Source: Rhizophagus irregularis (taxonomy: Eukaryota; Glomeromycota; Glomeromycetes; Glomerales; Glomeraceae). From it: a stretch of DNA of 64,000 nucleotides. Positions 1 to 12,301 of this stretch are shown here, one piece after another. The notes below the pieces were generated by a model. That model did no database searches, had not been told where the DNA came from, and worked only from the letters and a program-made list of their open reading frames with translations. The stretch is taken from the NCBI RefSeq assembly GCF_026210795.1, contig NC_089434.1:1612001-1676000 (forward strand), given 5' to 3'. The stretch's first letter is position 1. Each line of letters begins with the position of its first letter. Position numbers and translations under genes: made by a program.

Positions 1-371
1 TTACATTTAACTTGATTATATTTTTTCATGAATTTCTTGAACTTTCTCGTAATATTTCCTTTCCAATACACCATATATTCCCACGAAGTCTCACTATCGA
101 TATTAATATACACTCGGTAATCATCATCCTTTTCATTCAACCCTTGTTTACTTAATGAATCTGCTATATTGTTTCCTGTATCATCAGAGTGGACCTTTAC
201 TTTATTCATCACTATAATCAAATTATTATCTTTCACCAAATTATACACCATTTTCCATATCCCTATTGAATTAACATTCCAAATTCTCCTTGTACCCATT
301 GTAGCTCATCGTCCTCAAACAACATTTTCCATACACTAACTACTCCTAAATTATCTGCAATATTTAACATC
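1..371 (-). mobile_element. 3' end of a LINE (RNase H domain), truncated at window edge
   Basis: Minus-strand translation gives the C-terminal part of an RNase H type 1 domain, with the run KVKVHSDDTGNNIADSLSKQ about 60 codons before the window edge. The pattern K-V-x-x-H-S then N-x-x-AD-x-L-x-K is typical of RNase H tethered to non-LTR reverse transcriptases. A second frame upstream reads DELQWVQGEFGMLI, matching the preceding strand of the same domain, so at least one frameshift separates the halves and the copy is decayed. The element continues beyond position 1. LINE rather than another retroelement class is inferred from the RNase H motif style. Confidence 0.6.
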
Positions 372-839
372 TTTTAATTTTAACTATAAATAAATTATTC
401 CGAAATAAAATCGGTAATTCTACAATTACCGTATATTTTTTTTCATTGGTAAATGTTTATCATCAAAAACGAAGAGATAAAATCATTCTAAAATTAAGAT
501 AATTTTAACTGATTTTGGTTATTAAGATCAACACTAAAATGTCCGTCCAGCACGTGACGTCGTACAATATAAGTTAAAAATAATTACTCATATGAGTCAT
601 GATGTGAGTTTCGTCATGAATAATCGAGTATATAATTTAAATAACATAAATATATCTTTTATCTTCTTTTTTTTTCGTCTTCTTTTTTTAGGTCTTCTTA
701 TCTTTTTTTTTTTAGGTCTATCTTTTCTCTGTCTAGGTCTTCTCTTTATTATTAGGCTCCTTTCTTTACGTCTTCCTTTAGGTATGTGGGTTGAGAGTAT
801 GTAGGGTTGTGTGTGGGTGGTGTGTGTATGTTTGTGTAT
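372..839. other. AT-rich spacer, no gene seen
   Basis: AT-rich sequence between the LINE remnant and the minisatellite. Short T-rich stretches give a spurious Phe/Leu-rich reading frame. No gene or RNA signal was recognised. Confidence 0.5.
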
Positions 840-1399
840 TTCTTTCCCTTTCGTATTTCCTTTCCCGTTTTCCCCTTTCCCTCACGTATTACCCTATTCC
901 CCTTTCCCTCTCGTATTCCCCTTTCCCTCTCGTATTCCCCTTTCCCTCTCGTTTTCCCCTTTCCCTCTCGTATTCCCCTTTCCCTCTCGTTTTCCCCTTT
1001 CCCTCTCGTTTTCCCCTTTCCCTCTCGTATTCCCCTTTCCCTCTCGTTTTCCCCTTTCCCTCTCGTTTTCCCCTTTCCCTCTCGTATTCCCCTTTCCCTC
1101 TCGTTTTCCCCTTTCCCTCTCGTTTTCCCCTTTCCCTCTCGTTTTCCCCTTTCCCTCTCGTTTTCCCCTTTCCCTCTCGTTTTCCCCTTTCCCTTTCGTA
1201 TTCCCCTTTCCCTTTCGTATTCCCTTTCCCTTTCGTATTCCCCTTTCCCTCTCGTATTCCCCTTTCCCTTTCGTATTCCCCTTTCCCTTTCGTATTCCCC
1301 TTTCCCTTTCGTATTCCCCTTTCCCTTTCGTATTCCCCTTTCCCTTTCGTATTCCCCTTTCCCTTTCGTATTCCCCTTTCCCTTTCGTTCTCCCCTTCC
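840..1399. repeat. 19-bp pyrimidine-rich minisatellite, about 29 copies
   Basis: Tandem array with unit CGTATTCCCCTTTCCCTCT (19 bp), recognisable by CG dinucleotides every 19 bases (for example 912, 931, 950). Variants are ordered along the array. Units ending CTCTCG, with TATT and TTTT alternating, dominate the left two thirds; units ending CTTTCG dominate from about 1190. One unit near 1220 is 17 bp. The array is almost purely C/T on the plus strand. Because 19 is not divisible by 3, all frames show the same pseudo-protein repeats. Confidence 0.95.
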
Positions 1400-3044
1400 C
1401 CCCTGATCAATGTTGCTGCACCTCAACGTGGTGATCAGGTGACAACAAGTTTTTAAAAAGACTTGGCTAAGTCAGCAACAAATAGTAACTACATATTACA
1501 TAAGCCATATCGATTTAATAAAACATACCACAAGTTTTAATTTTGAAAGAGCCGTTGTTATTAACTCACTTTCTGGAGGTCCAAAGGCTATTGAAATATT
1601 ATCATTGAAGCAGTTAATATAAATGGACGTATGTATATATATAAATTATTTTTCAACAAGTTCTGTGATCAATAAACTAATTAATTAATATTTATTGGTT
1701 ATAATAGGTATTATCAACATAAAAAGAAATTACAAGTTTTTGATATATATGTGCGGTACTCTAAAACCCCTCAAAAAAACCTTACCTTAATAAACAACGT
1801 GATACCAAATATAACAATCTTCATATAATTCTGAATAATTTTTTTGTTCCTATTGGATAAAGAATTATAATTCACAAAATCTGGACTTGTTTCCACAAGC
1901 AATTTATATTCAATTAGTTGGTTAAGGAATGCCTGTGTTTATACAGCAGAAACAAAGTACATCTATACAACATTGGAGATATACTCAATATCGTTTAACC
2001 ATACAACATTGGAGATTATATCATATCAATAACTATATTATCAGCAAAAGCGTCAAGAAATATCCTTTGTGCAAAAGGAGTTGAACGAAACTTTAATCAA
2101 ATCACTTGGAAGTATCATACTCACAACATTCGTTATTTGAAATAAATAATGTAACTAGTTTGATTTAAATTTATTAGCATGACATTTTAAAGCTTTTCAA
2201 CAATATATGTTAGGATGGACCATTTGAAATTTCCCTCTAAGAATGCTATAAAATATAATGTCATTTACTGTACTTAATTACTGTTGCATTATTTCTTTAG
2301 TGAATTATTGGTTAAAGAATGTTTAATAATGTAAATTTTGAATTTTTAAGTTTAATTGACTTTTGCGATATGAATATTTTTTCAATCCAAATTTAACTTG
2401 GGCAAAAAGAAATAAAGTTAAAATAATAAAATTAAAAATAAAAGAAGCCTAACTTTATTGATTTTAAAAGTTTTAATGAGTATAGTAAAAAAATAGGTGA
2501 GTTAAATATTTGCAAAAAAGTTATGGTATATTGATATTTTCGTGTTAACGTTAATTTTTTTTTTTTTACCCCGTGTCTTCTATATGGCTATATATGGCTA
2601 TGCTACAGGAAACGTTTGTTTTATATCATTTTATTTTACTTTTACTTTAGAAGGCAGTTACTGCCGATATGCCGATAATGGTACAGAATTACAGCGGTAA
2701 ATTGATTACATGAAATAAAGTAAGTTATCTATCGACTAGAAAAATAGTGGACAATAGCTAGCCACAATAACATAGTTGCTGCTCTAGCAAAAGAAAGTGT
2801 TAAATGTTAAATAAAAATCATAAGGGTAAGAAGAATAAAAAGAAGAAGAAAAAGAAAAAGAAAAATTAAAATTTATAGAAAATCAAAACTTGTTAACGGG
2901 AAATTATGTAGGAAATTATAACTAGTGAAATAGATCCACTTAATAGTATCATCGTTAATACGATAGTTGTAAAAATTACGGTAAACATGAATACATGACA
3001 GGCTACTATCGGGACGACAACCCGAATCGGGATGAGCATGATCT
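1400..3044. other. AT-rich intergenic DNA, no gene seen
   Basis: No convincing reading frame, RNA gene or repeat recognised. Near 2830-2870 there is a short AAG/AAAAG purine tract. Confidence 0.5.
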
Positions 3045-5036
3045 CCCTATAAAAAAAATTGACCAATTTTTGATTAGAAATCGTCTATATTTTCCGGACA
3101 AAAACAGGATCTACAAACATCCGGAATATTGCAATATTCCGGACATTCATAAATAAGGAATTTGTTTGTATAGATTACTTTAATGGTATTTTATTATTAT
3201 TTATACAAATTAAAAGTAAAACAAAAAAATATCATAGACTAGTATGTATAGAATTAATACTGTCATTTCAATTAAATGTGATCTACTTGCACCTACATTT
3301 ATGAATATTGAGACACAAGTAAATTTTTAACCTCGCTGAGCAACTTTAATTAAACACAAAAGAGTGGTTAAATTACGCTCTGAAGTTGAAAAAATTCAAA
3401 AATTAGTAATGTTATAAAAGCGTGATTTTCTTCACAAATATTATACTTACACTGAAATACAAGTAATTTTGTCCTCACTGAACAAAATTTACTTAAGCAC
3501 AAAAGGGCAATTTTATTTGACAAAAGTGGTAAAATTACGCTCTGAAGTTGGAAAAAAATTCAAAAATTAGTGATGTTATAAAAACGTGATTTCTTCACAA
3601 ATATTATACTTACACTGAAATACAAATAATTTGATCTCACTGAACAACTTTACTTAAGCACAAAAGGGCAATTTTATTTGACCAAAGACGCTCTGAAGTT
3701 GGAAAATAGAAAAGTAAAAGTTCAAAAATTAGTAATGTTATATAAAAACGTGATTTTCTTCACAAATATTATACTTACACTAAAATACAAGTAATTTGAT
3801 TTCACTGAACAACTTTACTTAAGCACGAAAGGGCAATTTTATTTGACAAAAGTGGTGAAATTACGCTCTGAAGTTGGAAAATAGAAAAGTGAAAATTCAA
3901 ATTAGTAATGTTATAAAAACGTGATTTTCTTCACAAATATTATACTTACACTAAAATACAAGTAATTTGATCTCACTGAACAACTTTACTTAAGCACGAA
4001 AGGGCAATTTTATTTGACAAAAGTAGTGAAATTACGCTCTGAAGTTGGAAAATAGAAAAGTAAAAATTCAAAAATTAGTAATGTTATAAAAACGTGATTT
4101 TCTTCACAAATATTATACTTACACTGAAATACAAGTAATCTTGACCTCACTAAACAACTTTACTTAAGCACGAAAGGGCAATTCTATTTGAACAAAGTGA
4201 TAAAATTACGCTCTGAAGTTGAAAACAGAATAACGAAAAAATTTGAAAATCTAAAAATCTTGTAAATATTATACCTATATATGAAATATGTAAAGTTTTT
4301 ATCCTTCGCAAGATATAAGTAACAAAAACTGAGTTAAAAGTGTTTGATATATGCTAGTTTGTATTAACAAAGCTTTTTTTAAAAAAAAAGAGGAAAGATT
4401 TTTTTTTTACAGCTATAACGTAAACAAAAAACAAATAAATAAAAAAGGTAATCACATGATACTGATGACGATCACTATGTATTCCTTTGAATTTGATTGG
4501 CTCAGTTAAATTGATTTTTTGTGTAACATTTTGAAAAAAAACAACACGCGCGTAATAATTTTGCAAATATTCAAGCTAACTTGATAAAAATTAATATTTA
4601 ATTAGTTTCATCCCCCTTTCTCTAAAGTGTTGGAACTGTTAAAAAACTACAAAAAAACGTGCTTATTGTAAAATAAAAATTGTACACAGTTTACAACAAT
4701 ATCCCATGCTCACTTTTCAAAATAAAATTTTAAATATAGAAAAGAGACGATCTCATTCTCTGAATATGGATTATTCTCTATTTCAAGATGGATTCTAAAA
4801 ATTCTGGACATTTCTTTTTTTGGATAAATTCCGGTTGATCAAAAATTACGGACAAATTCTGGATATTCAAAAAATTCCAGATATTTCTTTAGGGCAAATT
4901 CCGGGTGAACAGAAATCCCGGACAATCAAACATTCAGAAAATTGATTCTTGTCCTAAATCCAGGGTAATTTCCGGATAATTTTTGGATGCACCCGGACAT
5001 TTTCAGATACAATTTCCGGACATTTTTTTTATAGGG
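3045..5036. mobile_element. Possible TIR-bounded ~2-kb element containing satellite repeats
   Basis: A 15-bp sequence CCCTATAAAAAAAAT at 3045-3059 is repeated in inverted orientation at 5022-5036. Both ends lie next to tracts rich in TTCCGGACA-like words (3100-3150 and 4790-5020), which supports the same unit. The bases just outside both ends are TCT, a possible 3-bp target duplication. No transposase frame is visible, so if real the element is non-autonomous. The middle is occupied by the tandem array at 3320-4230. The inverted ends are short and A-rich, so chance remains possible. Confidence 0.4.
3320..4230. repeat. 164-173 bp tandem repeat, about five copies
   Basis: The word CGTGATTT followed by CTTCACAAATATTATACTTA starts at about 3421, 3585, 3749, 3920 and 4093, giving periods of 164, 164, 171 and 173 bp. 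Each unit contains CACTGAACAACTTTACTTAA, a GGGCAATTTTATTTGA block and TTACGCTCTGAAGTTG. A partial unit precedes the first. The copies are closely similar, so the array is fairly young. The unit length is nucleosome-like, as in many satellites. Confidence 0.9.
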
Positions 5037-5845
5037 TCTTGATTATGAACAAAATTTCCTAAAACTGGATTTGATGATGTTGAGTGTTTCATTCCATTGG
5101 GATAATTTATCACATTTATAACGCCAAATATTGATATAAATATCTCGATGTAAGTTATACACAAAGTTACATAGTGGCTTTTTCTAATTTGATGGCTGCA
5201 CGGAAAGTAACTATTAAGTCAGAGGGTATTAGATTTAGAAGTAACGTCATAAGCGGTTTGTTAGCTGATATCTTCGTTGAACCAGTTTAACACTATTAAA
5301 AGCGTCAATCACTGAATCGATCGTATCGTTCTTTTTCGAACCACCATTTCCGATTATATCGTTCCAAGCATTGTCCGGTTTTCCATAATTAAAAGTCAAA
5401 TGAAGAGATGGCTTCGTATTGAAGTATAGTAAATGTAATAAATTTAATTTACAGAATATTTATTCCGTTATCAATTAATCTCGCGTACTTTGAAGAGGGA
5501 ACAAAGATCGAAACTATCTTTGAACAAGATTATATATTATTAAATAATGCATCACGATTTTATTTGTTTATGCCATAAAATTTATTCCATAAAATTATTA
5601 TTTTCGTCTAAATTCGATTATTATTGTTGTAACGATTAATAATGGTTATTATAAGATAATTTATATATTTAATAATTTGAATAAATTTATCACATAATTA
5701 TTTAAATTACAAACTAAGAATCTTGTAAAATATTTTACTACTCTAATCTTAGTGTTTAAATAATTCAAAATAAAAAAAAAATAAACAAACGATAATAATT
5801 TAAAATATAAAAAATATGGTTAATTTGATTTATCAAAAGACAATT
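5037..5845. other. Intergenic, no gene seen
   Basis: AT-rich sequence downstream (3') of the minus-strand kinase-like gene. No coding signal recognised. Confidence 0.5.
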
Positions 5846-8225
5846 TAAAATCCATCTAAAGACAAAAAAAATAACATATCAGTAAATTAATTAATTTGCT
5901 AAGTTTGATTTTTCTATTTTATTTTAAGAACTTACCATCAGGAATTTCCAATTCATCTTGTTCATTCGAATGAAGATTTGGATTATTATACATTTCGTCA
6001 TCATCTATAAGAAATTAATAAATAAAATTAAAAAAAATATATAATATTGATATTATAATTGCAACATTTTTACCATCAATATTACTAATATTTTGTCTTT
6101 TCGTTTTTCGTAAAATTAATTCTTTTTCATCGTCTAAATTTTTAATTAAAGTCACATTTAATATACAATTTGCAAAAATGATGCATTATTTTTTTGCTTA
6201 CCATTAATATCAATATTTTTTCCTTTTACTTGTTTTTGTCGTCAGAATTTTTTAAATAAGAATCGTTAGTTTTAATAAAAAAAAAAAATTGAAATAGTGA
6301 ATAACTTTATTCATTTATTTACTCACTATTTGAATTTATTTGCAACATTTTAAATTCATTGGGTAATCTTTCACTATCACCTAGAATTGAAAATGCAAAA
6401 GTAGATTTAATAATAATTTCGTTATTTTCAAAAATAAGTTCAAATCATTTACCTCTGAAAGTATTAATTATTTTTGATGATTTAACGCTATTCCGCTCAT
6501 TTGATTTATGAAAATCATCGACTAAAAACAAATATCGATCGAGTTATTAAACATCAATATATAATTAATTCAAAATTGTATCGTTAATAAATACTTACTA
6601 TTGTTAGGAATATTAAAGTCATATGATTTACTATGAGATGCTATTATTTAAAAATAAATTATTTTAATAATTAGAAATATTAATTTGCCTTCTATAATAA
6701 TTTAAATTAGAAAAATGACAATCTATTTAAAACAATAAAAAAAATTTATTAATAAATTATACTTAATACCTTCTGTTGAATTTCTTGATTCAAGCAGATT
6801 TTCAAAATTGTGAACTTTACTTATAAATAATCTTTTACTTGTATAATTCGCTTCTAAATTATCAATTTCTTGTTGAAATAATTCATCTGGCATACTTTGA
6901 TAATATAAATTAATTTTACGTATTATTTTCATAAGTGTACTAATATCAGGTCTTTTTAATGGATCAGCATCCCAACATTTTTTCATTAAATTTTTATATT
7001 CTAACGGAGTTTCTGACACAATTTTTGGTCTTACACCATTAATTATATTTATTGCGAGATCATAATCATGTTCATAATTTATAAATGGTGGTTGTCCAGA
7101 TGAAATTTCCCACATTAGCATTGCAATACTATAAATATCAGATGCATAAGTATATTCTCTTCCATCAATAACCTCTGGTGCTATGTAAGGAAGATTTCCA
7201 TATATACTTGTTGAAGATTTATTAGCAGGTCCACAAAATCCAAGATCACTAATACACCAGCAATCATTATATTGTGAATACAATATATTCCCAGAATGCA
7301 AATCCCTATGAATTGCTTTCTCAAAATGAATCGAATTTAGTGCATTAGTTATTTCAAAAGTAATTCTAATTCTTTCTTTCCATGTAAGTTGATTATGATA
7401 TTGTTGTAAATATTTTCTTAAATCTATATCCATTTTATATATTACAAGCATATAACTTCCATTTGTCATATTTTGTGTTAAACCAAGACATTGAACAATA
7501 CTTGCCCATTTATTGCCTATAGTCAAATGTGACACAGCCTAAAGACAATATTTATCAAATTGTCAGTGTTAATACGAGAAATTATCTTAATTTTATAAAA
7601 ATTTATAAAATTTAGAATAAATTATACAAACCTCTTCAAACCAACATTGATTTGCACTTTCAACATCTTCTAATCCTTTAAGTATTACTTCTAAAGATTC
7701 GTTGGTTCTTACTAATTGTTGATTTTTGGAATCCCATTCATCATAATTTCCATTAATCCAGTCTGCTGTATAAATTTCAGAGAATCCACCTTTTGTTAAA
7801 TAATTGACATTTTCTAAATTATTGTATGGGATCCATTCAACTATATTATTCGGCATGAGTGATTCCATTTGACATTTCTGGATTAAATTATCAATATCAT
7901 CATTTCCAGATGTCCAATTTGAAAAATTTTCTTTCAAATAATTTCGAACGCAATATTCACAATATAATGTAGCTAAACAATTTTGGTTACAATTTTCACA
8001 AATTCTTCTTGTACCAGAATTAATCATAACTTTATCTCGATCATAATTTCTAGTTAAATCTCTTATTGCTTCAGTTTTTTCTTCATTTGTAAGAATTTTA
8101 TCAGCAAGAACTGTTTGTTTTCTAAATTCGAAACGTTTATGTATATCATTATGAATATTAGTATCTATTAATGTAAATGATCTACTATTTGTTGCATAAA
8201 TTAATTCATATCGAAGAGTGGACAT
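5846..8225 (-). CDS. Protein kinase-like protein with N-terminal Cys-rich region (copy A)
   Basis: Predicted 564-residue protein from nine exons: 7632-8225, 6770-7538, 6599-6640, 6453-6521, 6327-6380, 6202-6228, 6074-6133, 5936-6004, 5846-5856. The phases are consistent throughout. The first ATG is at 8225. Residues 76-92 hold a Cys cluster (C-x2-C-x3-C-x5-C-x2-C), a possible zinc site. The kinase domain follows: a glycine loop around GGFSEIYTADW (about 146-156), a candidate Lys in VILKGL, HRDLHSGN (275-282), DLG in place of DFG (296-298), APE (318-320) and DPLKRPD (subdomain XI). Catalytic HRD Asp and Asn are kept, so activity is plausible. The acidic/basic tail comes from tiny phase-1 exons and ends in IPDDGF. 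It is one of several family copies here. The 27-nt exon is the least certain. Confidence 0.8.
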
Positions 8226-8512
8226 AATGTAATTAATAAATTAAAGGAAAGAAAGAATTGTGTTTCAAGTTCGGTCACTCCAAGATAAATTAGTAAATGC
8301 AAATTGTAGATCAAAACTTGTATCACCATATGATTAAATTCTGTGAAGGCGCAGTATCGACGCCTCTAGTATTTTAAAAGTTAACAGAAAATATAATTTA
8401 TGTGGCAAACTTTTTTCTTTACTTAATAAATAAATATCATTTAATATTTAACTTCATATTAATTAACATTTAATTTGACGAAAAAAAAAAAATTTTAAAC
8501 TTTCATTTAATA

Positions 8513-9070
8513 GAGCTTAGATCCGGTGAATGATCCTAATGGGTTATTCAGTGAATATCCTAGGATTACGGATATATCCGTTCACTTTTAGATAGGATAT
8601 CCGGATTTTGCTTAAGAAAATAGGATATTCACTGAATATATGATGTAAATATGATGTAAACATGATGTAATAAAATTTCAACAATGGAATATTACTTAAT
8701 ATTAATCCCATATGTATTTTTTTGGAATGAGATTAGTTTAATTAACGTTCCCATCTGAATAAGTAGTCTAGAGTTATTTCAAAAAAAAATACTAGCTTAA
8801 AGAAACAGGATGTCTACTGTAATATAATAGAAGTACAGTAGATAGTAATATTGAGAATTACCTAGATTTTGATAAATGTCAAAATATAGATGACGAAACA
8901 ACAACAATAATTCAGCTTTTAAGATTCTTTTAGAATCTGGTGGCCATAATCAGGATACGAATAAAATTTAAAAATAACTCAATGAATATCCTATGAATAT
9001 CCGGAATTACCATCCGGATTAATATTTAGAATTGATACCGGATATCAACGGATAATCCGGATCTAAGCTC
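8513..9070. mobile_element. MITE-like element with TIR and TA target duplication
   Basis: The ends are inverted repeats GAGCTTAGATCCGG (8513-8526) and CCGGATCTAAGCTC (9057-9070), flanked on both sides by TA. Further inward both arms carry related GGATATCC / ATATCCGGA words. Length is 558 bp with no transposase frame. A TA duplication with short TIRs is what Tc1/mariner-type non-autonomous elements show; the superfamily call is inference. Confidence 0.75.
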
Positions 9071-9235
9071 TAGCTGAATTGATAATATCTGCAAAAATTT
9101 GAATGAAGTCCTAAAATATTAGTTAAGTACATATTTTTTTTTGTATTTAAATATGTTAAAATTTGAATTTAATAAAATTTATAGAATCAAGTATTAAATT
9201 TACTACTCTACTTTTAAATTTTTTAATAGCGAGGT

Positions 9236-9398
9236 CTAGTGGATTTCATCATATTTTATCCTAGGATAATCCGAATTATTTTAGAATAATTTATCCGGAT
9301 CACCATTTTCTAATATCATAGGATATCCAGAATTCAAATTCATCTAACGAATTATCCTAAATTATTCATAGGATAATCCGGTGAAAACTCCACATAAA
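9236..9398. mobile_element. Small imperfect foldback related to the neighbouring MITE
   Basis: Imperfect inverted arms: GTGGATTTCATC followed by TATCCTAGGATAATCCG on the left, and CCTATGAATAATTTAGG-like sequence with TTATCC near a GTGGAGTTTTCACCGG complement on the right. It shares the GGATAATCCGG words of the 8513-9070 element, suggesting a related short element. No clear target duplication was found. Confidence 0.4.
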
Positions 9399-10508
9399 GT
9401 AGACGTACAGTGCATATAAATAAATAGAATAATTTTTTAAAAATATGTTATTCGGGAAAATGTCCATTCAGGATTTTGTCCTGTCGGGAAATCGTTGTCG
9501 GGAAAAGGATACGTCAGGAAAATGGATGTCGGAATCGGTCCGACAACGAAAAAGGTAGATTAAATAAGTGCTAAGTCTCATAATTTTAAAAATTTTTGTT
9601 TTTCAATGAAAAAAAGAAGATTAATAAAAATATTTGAAATGTTTCTCATCATAATATTACCGAATAAGAATTCTCGTTATGTGCAAATGATAGATTTTTG
9701 ATATTTTATCAATAATATCTATTATAATATAGCAAATTGAAAAGCTGTATGTCAAAATAATAAGCACAATAAATCAGTCATCATAATTTTAATTAAATAA
9801 GAATTTTAAAATATTTTGTATTATAACTTGATCTTTTATTTTAAATATTTATTGATTTTTAATTATAAAATATTACATTATAATTTTTATAAATTAAATT
9901 CTTTTTATTTTTCATCTAAACTTATAATAATGACGTTATCAGCGTAGCAGTTAAAAAAGTCAGTAAAACATATTATAATGATTGAGAAGTTACAGTTTAT
10001 TATATATATATGTGTTATATATATTTATTTATAAGGTTATCACATTAAAATTTTTTTTCGTTCCACTTTAATAATTTTAATAAATTTATTCAAATTCTTA
10101 CTATAACCGTAAATTTTTATAATCCCAAGTTTACATCGCTCGCCAAGTCTCAGGTTTTCTTCCTTTCATAAAATTCGATAAATTCTTTCGTGTGAAGGGC
10201 TGCTTGTTTTTATCATAAAATCATTGATTATGTAACCGGGTCTTGAACTAATTAGATCAATGAATGATGAATAAATATACTCCCCACGTAAAGATTAAAG
10301 ATTATAAATCAGTTTATGTTAAAGTTTATTTACGATAAGTATTTTTTTATTTAAGTCTGATATTTCACGTGGGAAAATTTAAATATAGATTCACTCATAA
10401 AAACAATGAATATTTCGTGCTCTAAAATTAAATCCATGTTTATATTTATTAACTGTATCCTTAAAAAATATATAATAAAATCTATAATTATCCAGAATAC
10501 TCCTAAGA
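9399..10508. other. Intergenic, no gene seen
   Basis: AT-rich. A short block near 9440-9550 is richer in GTCGGGAAA-type words, possibly a repeat remnant. No gene signal. Confidence 0.45.
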
Positions 10509-10516
10509 CTTAGTTC

Positions 10517-10879
10517 TAAAGCTCTACATGAGCCGGCTCAAGCCGAGCTGAGCCAAAATTCGAGCCAGCTTGGCTCGATTATAATGGCCGAGCTTGGTTC
10601 GTATCGAGCCAACTCCAAGCCGAGCTTTAAGGTAGCTTGGCTCGAGCCGGCTCGATTTTTTAGATTTACTGTAAATATAGAATTTGCGAAATGATCAGCT
10701 GATGACCACATGCGCAAATATCATTTATGCTTAGTTTCAGAGCTCGCGAGCCAGCTCATAGTTCGTGAGCGAGCTTGAACGAGCTGCATTGAAGCTCGGC
10801 TCGAATGATCCGAGCTCAATTGATTGCGAGCCGCGGCTCGCAAGCTGGCTCGAGCTGGCACGGCTCGTTCGGAGCACTA
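10517..10879. mobile_element. hAT-like MITE with 8-bp target duplication
   Basis: The element is 363 bp. The flanking duplication CTTAGTTC is perfect at 10509-10516 and 10880-10887. The termini are imperfect inverted repeats: TAAAGCTCTACATGAGCC on the left, and TAGTGCTCCGAACGAGCC as the complement of the right end, 12 of 18 identical. The interior is GC-rich, with many GAGCCGGCTC/GCTCGAGC palindromic words, in sharp contrast to the AT-rich surroundings. No coding capacity. An 8-bp duplication with TA-starting TIRs fits hAT elements; GC richness and strong hairpins are unusual here. Confidence 0.85.
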
Positions 10880-10887
10880 CTTAGTTC

Positions 10888-12301
10888 TATAAAAAATATG
10901 CGTATGAGGGCGTAAAAGTGATAAAATTAAGCCATAACATAGCTTGAGTTTATTTTATTCAACAAATAAAAATAAAATGAAATCAATAAAAAATAATTGA
11001 GTAAATTGTATTCTTACATGGTAAAAAAGATACGCAGTATCTTTTTTCTTAAATGAACCTATTTATTTGAAAAAGAGAATAATTTATAAATAGCGGTTAG
11101 TATCATTATCATAATTAAAAGTCACTTGCACATGCAAAAAAAATTATACTTACTTTAATTAGAAAAAATAATAATAATGAATATTTACCGTATAGTATTG
11201 TATACAATAACCCCAGCTATAGCAATAGTATTGAGATACTTATTATATACGGTATCTACAAATTTTTGAAAAGAACCTGGCGCTGATTTGACATTTGGCC
11301 AAGAACCATTAGTATTCGATCTAAGCTTGTTTTTTGAATAAGACTTGGATACTACATGCAGCGTTATGGCTATAAATTATGTCCCTGTACAGTATTTGAA
11401 ATGCGATGATGGTAACTTAATGAAACGGTAGATTTTTAACTTTTGTTATTAAGTATAAACAATACAACTCTAGCCTTCAATATGGAATAATTTTAAACTT
11501 TTAAATATTTTATCTTTATCATTTTATTATTGCAAATATAAAAATATTTATACTTAAAAAAAAAATCAAATTTGAAGATTTGAAATTCGATCAAAAACTT
11601 AATTTTTGATCAAAATGTTTTGTTAGATTATAGACAAAAAGATTGACATAATTTAAAAAATTAAAGAATTGATTCGTTAAATTTAAGAAACTGATAAATG
11701 GTGCAATAATATATTTGTAAATATTTTCCATAAAATAATTTCAATGATAGTTCTATCGAAAATTCTTTTTAACGCTATCGCCATTCGTCACTGTAGTTTC
11801 ACTTAATTAATTGTATGGAGTGCTGTAGGTACGAAAATAAAAAGTCTGAATCGTATATAATGGAAAAAATATACGTTCAATTTAATATATGGGCCCTGAC
11901 ATTTAATAGATGTTTAATATTATTGAATCTAATACAATTTTTTTAATAAAACAATCACGTTACCTGTCAGATATTCCGTCTGATAGATATTTTTTGATTT
12001 TTTTGATAACGAATGAAATGTTTGTTATGATTTTACAAATGTTTATGCCATAAATATACTTTATATCATATTTAACATATATACAGTAGTTGTAACGGTG
12101 AGATAAATACATTCTTTATTGATAATGATAATTTATATATTTAGTAATTGATATAATTATTTAAATTACAAACCAAGAATCTCGTAAAACATTTTACTAC
12201 TCTAATCTCAGTGTTTAAATAATACAAAATAAGTATAAATAAATGATAAAAATTTAAAATATAAAATAACATTTGTTAATTTATCAAGAGATAACTTAAA
12301 A
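10888..12301. other. Intergenic, no gene seen
   Basis: AT-rich spacer between the hAT-like MITE and the 3' end of kinase-like gene B. No reading frame or RNA recognised. Confidence 0.5.

Noticed and set aside
752-1456. Several long overlapping frames on both strands (Arg/Gly/Glu-rich or Phe/Pro/Ser-rich proteins)
   Set aside because: They are products of the 19-bp minisatellite, which keeps every frame open in the same way; no start context or domain.
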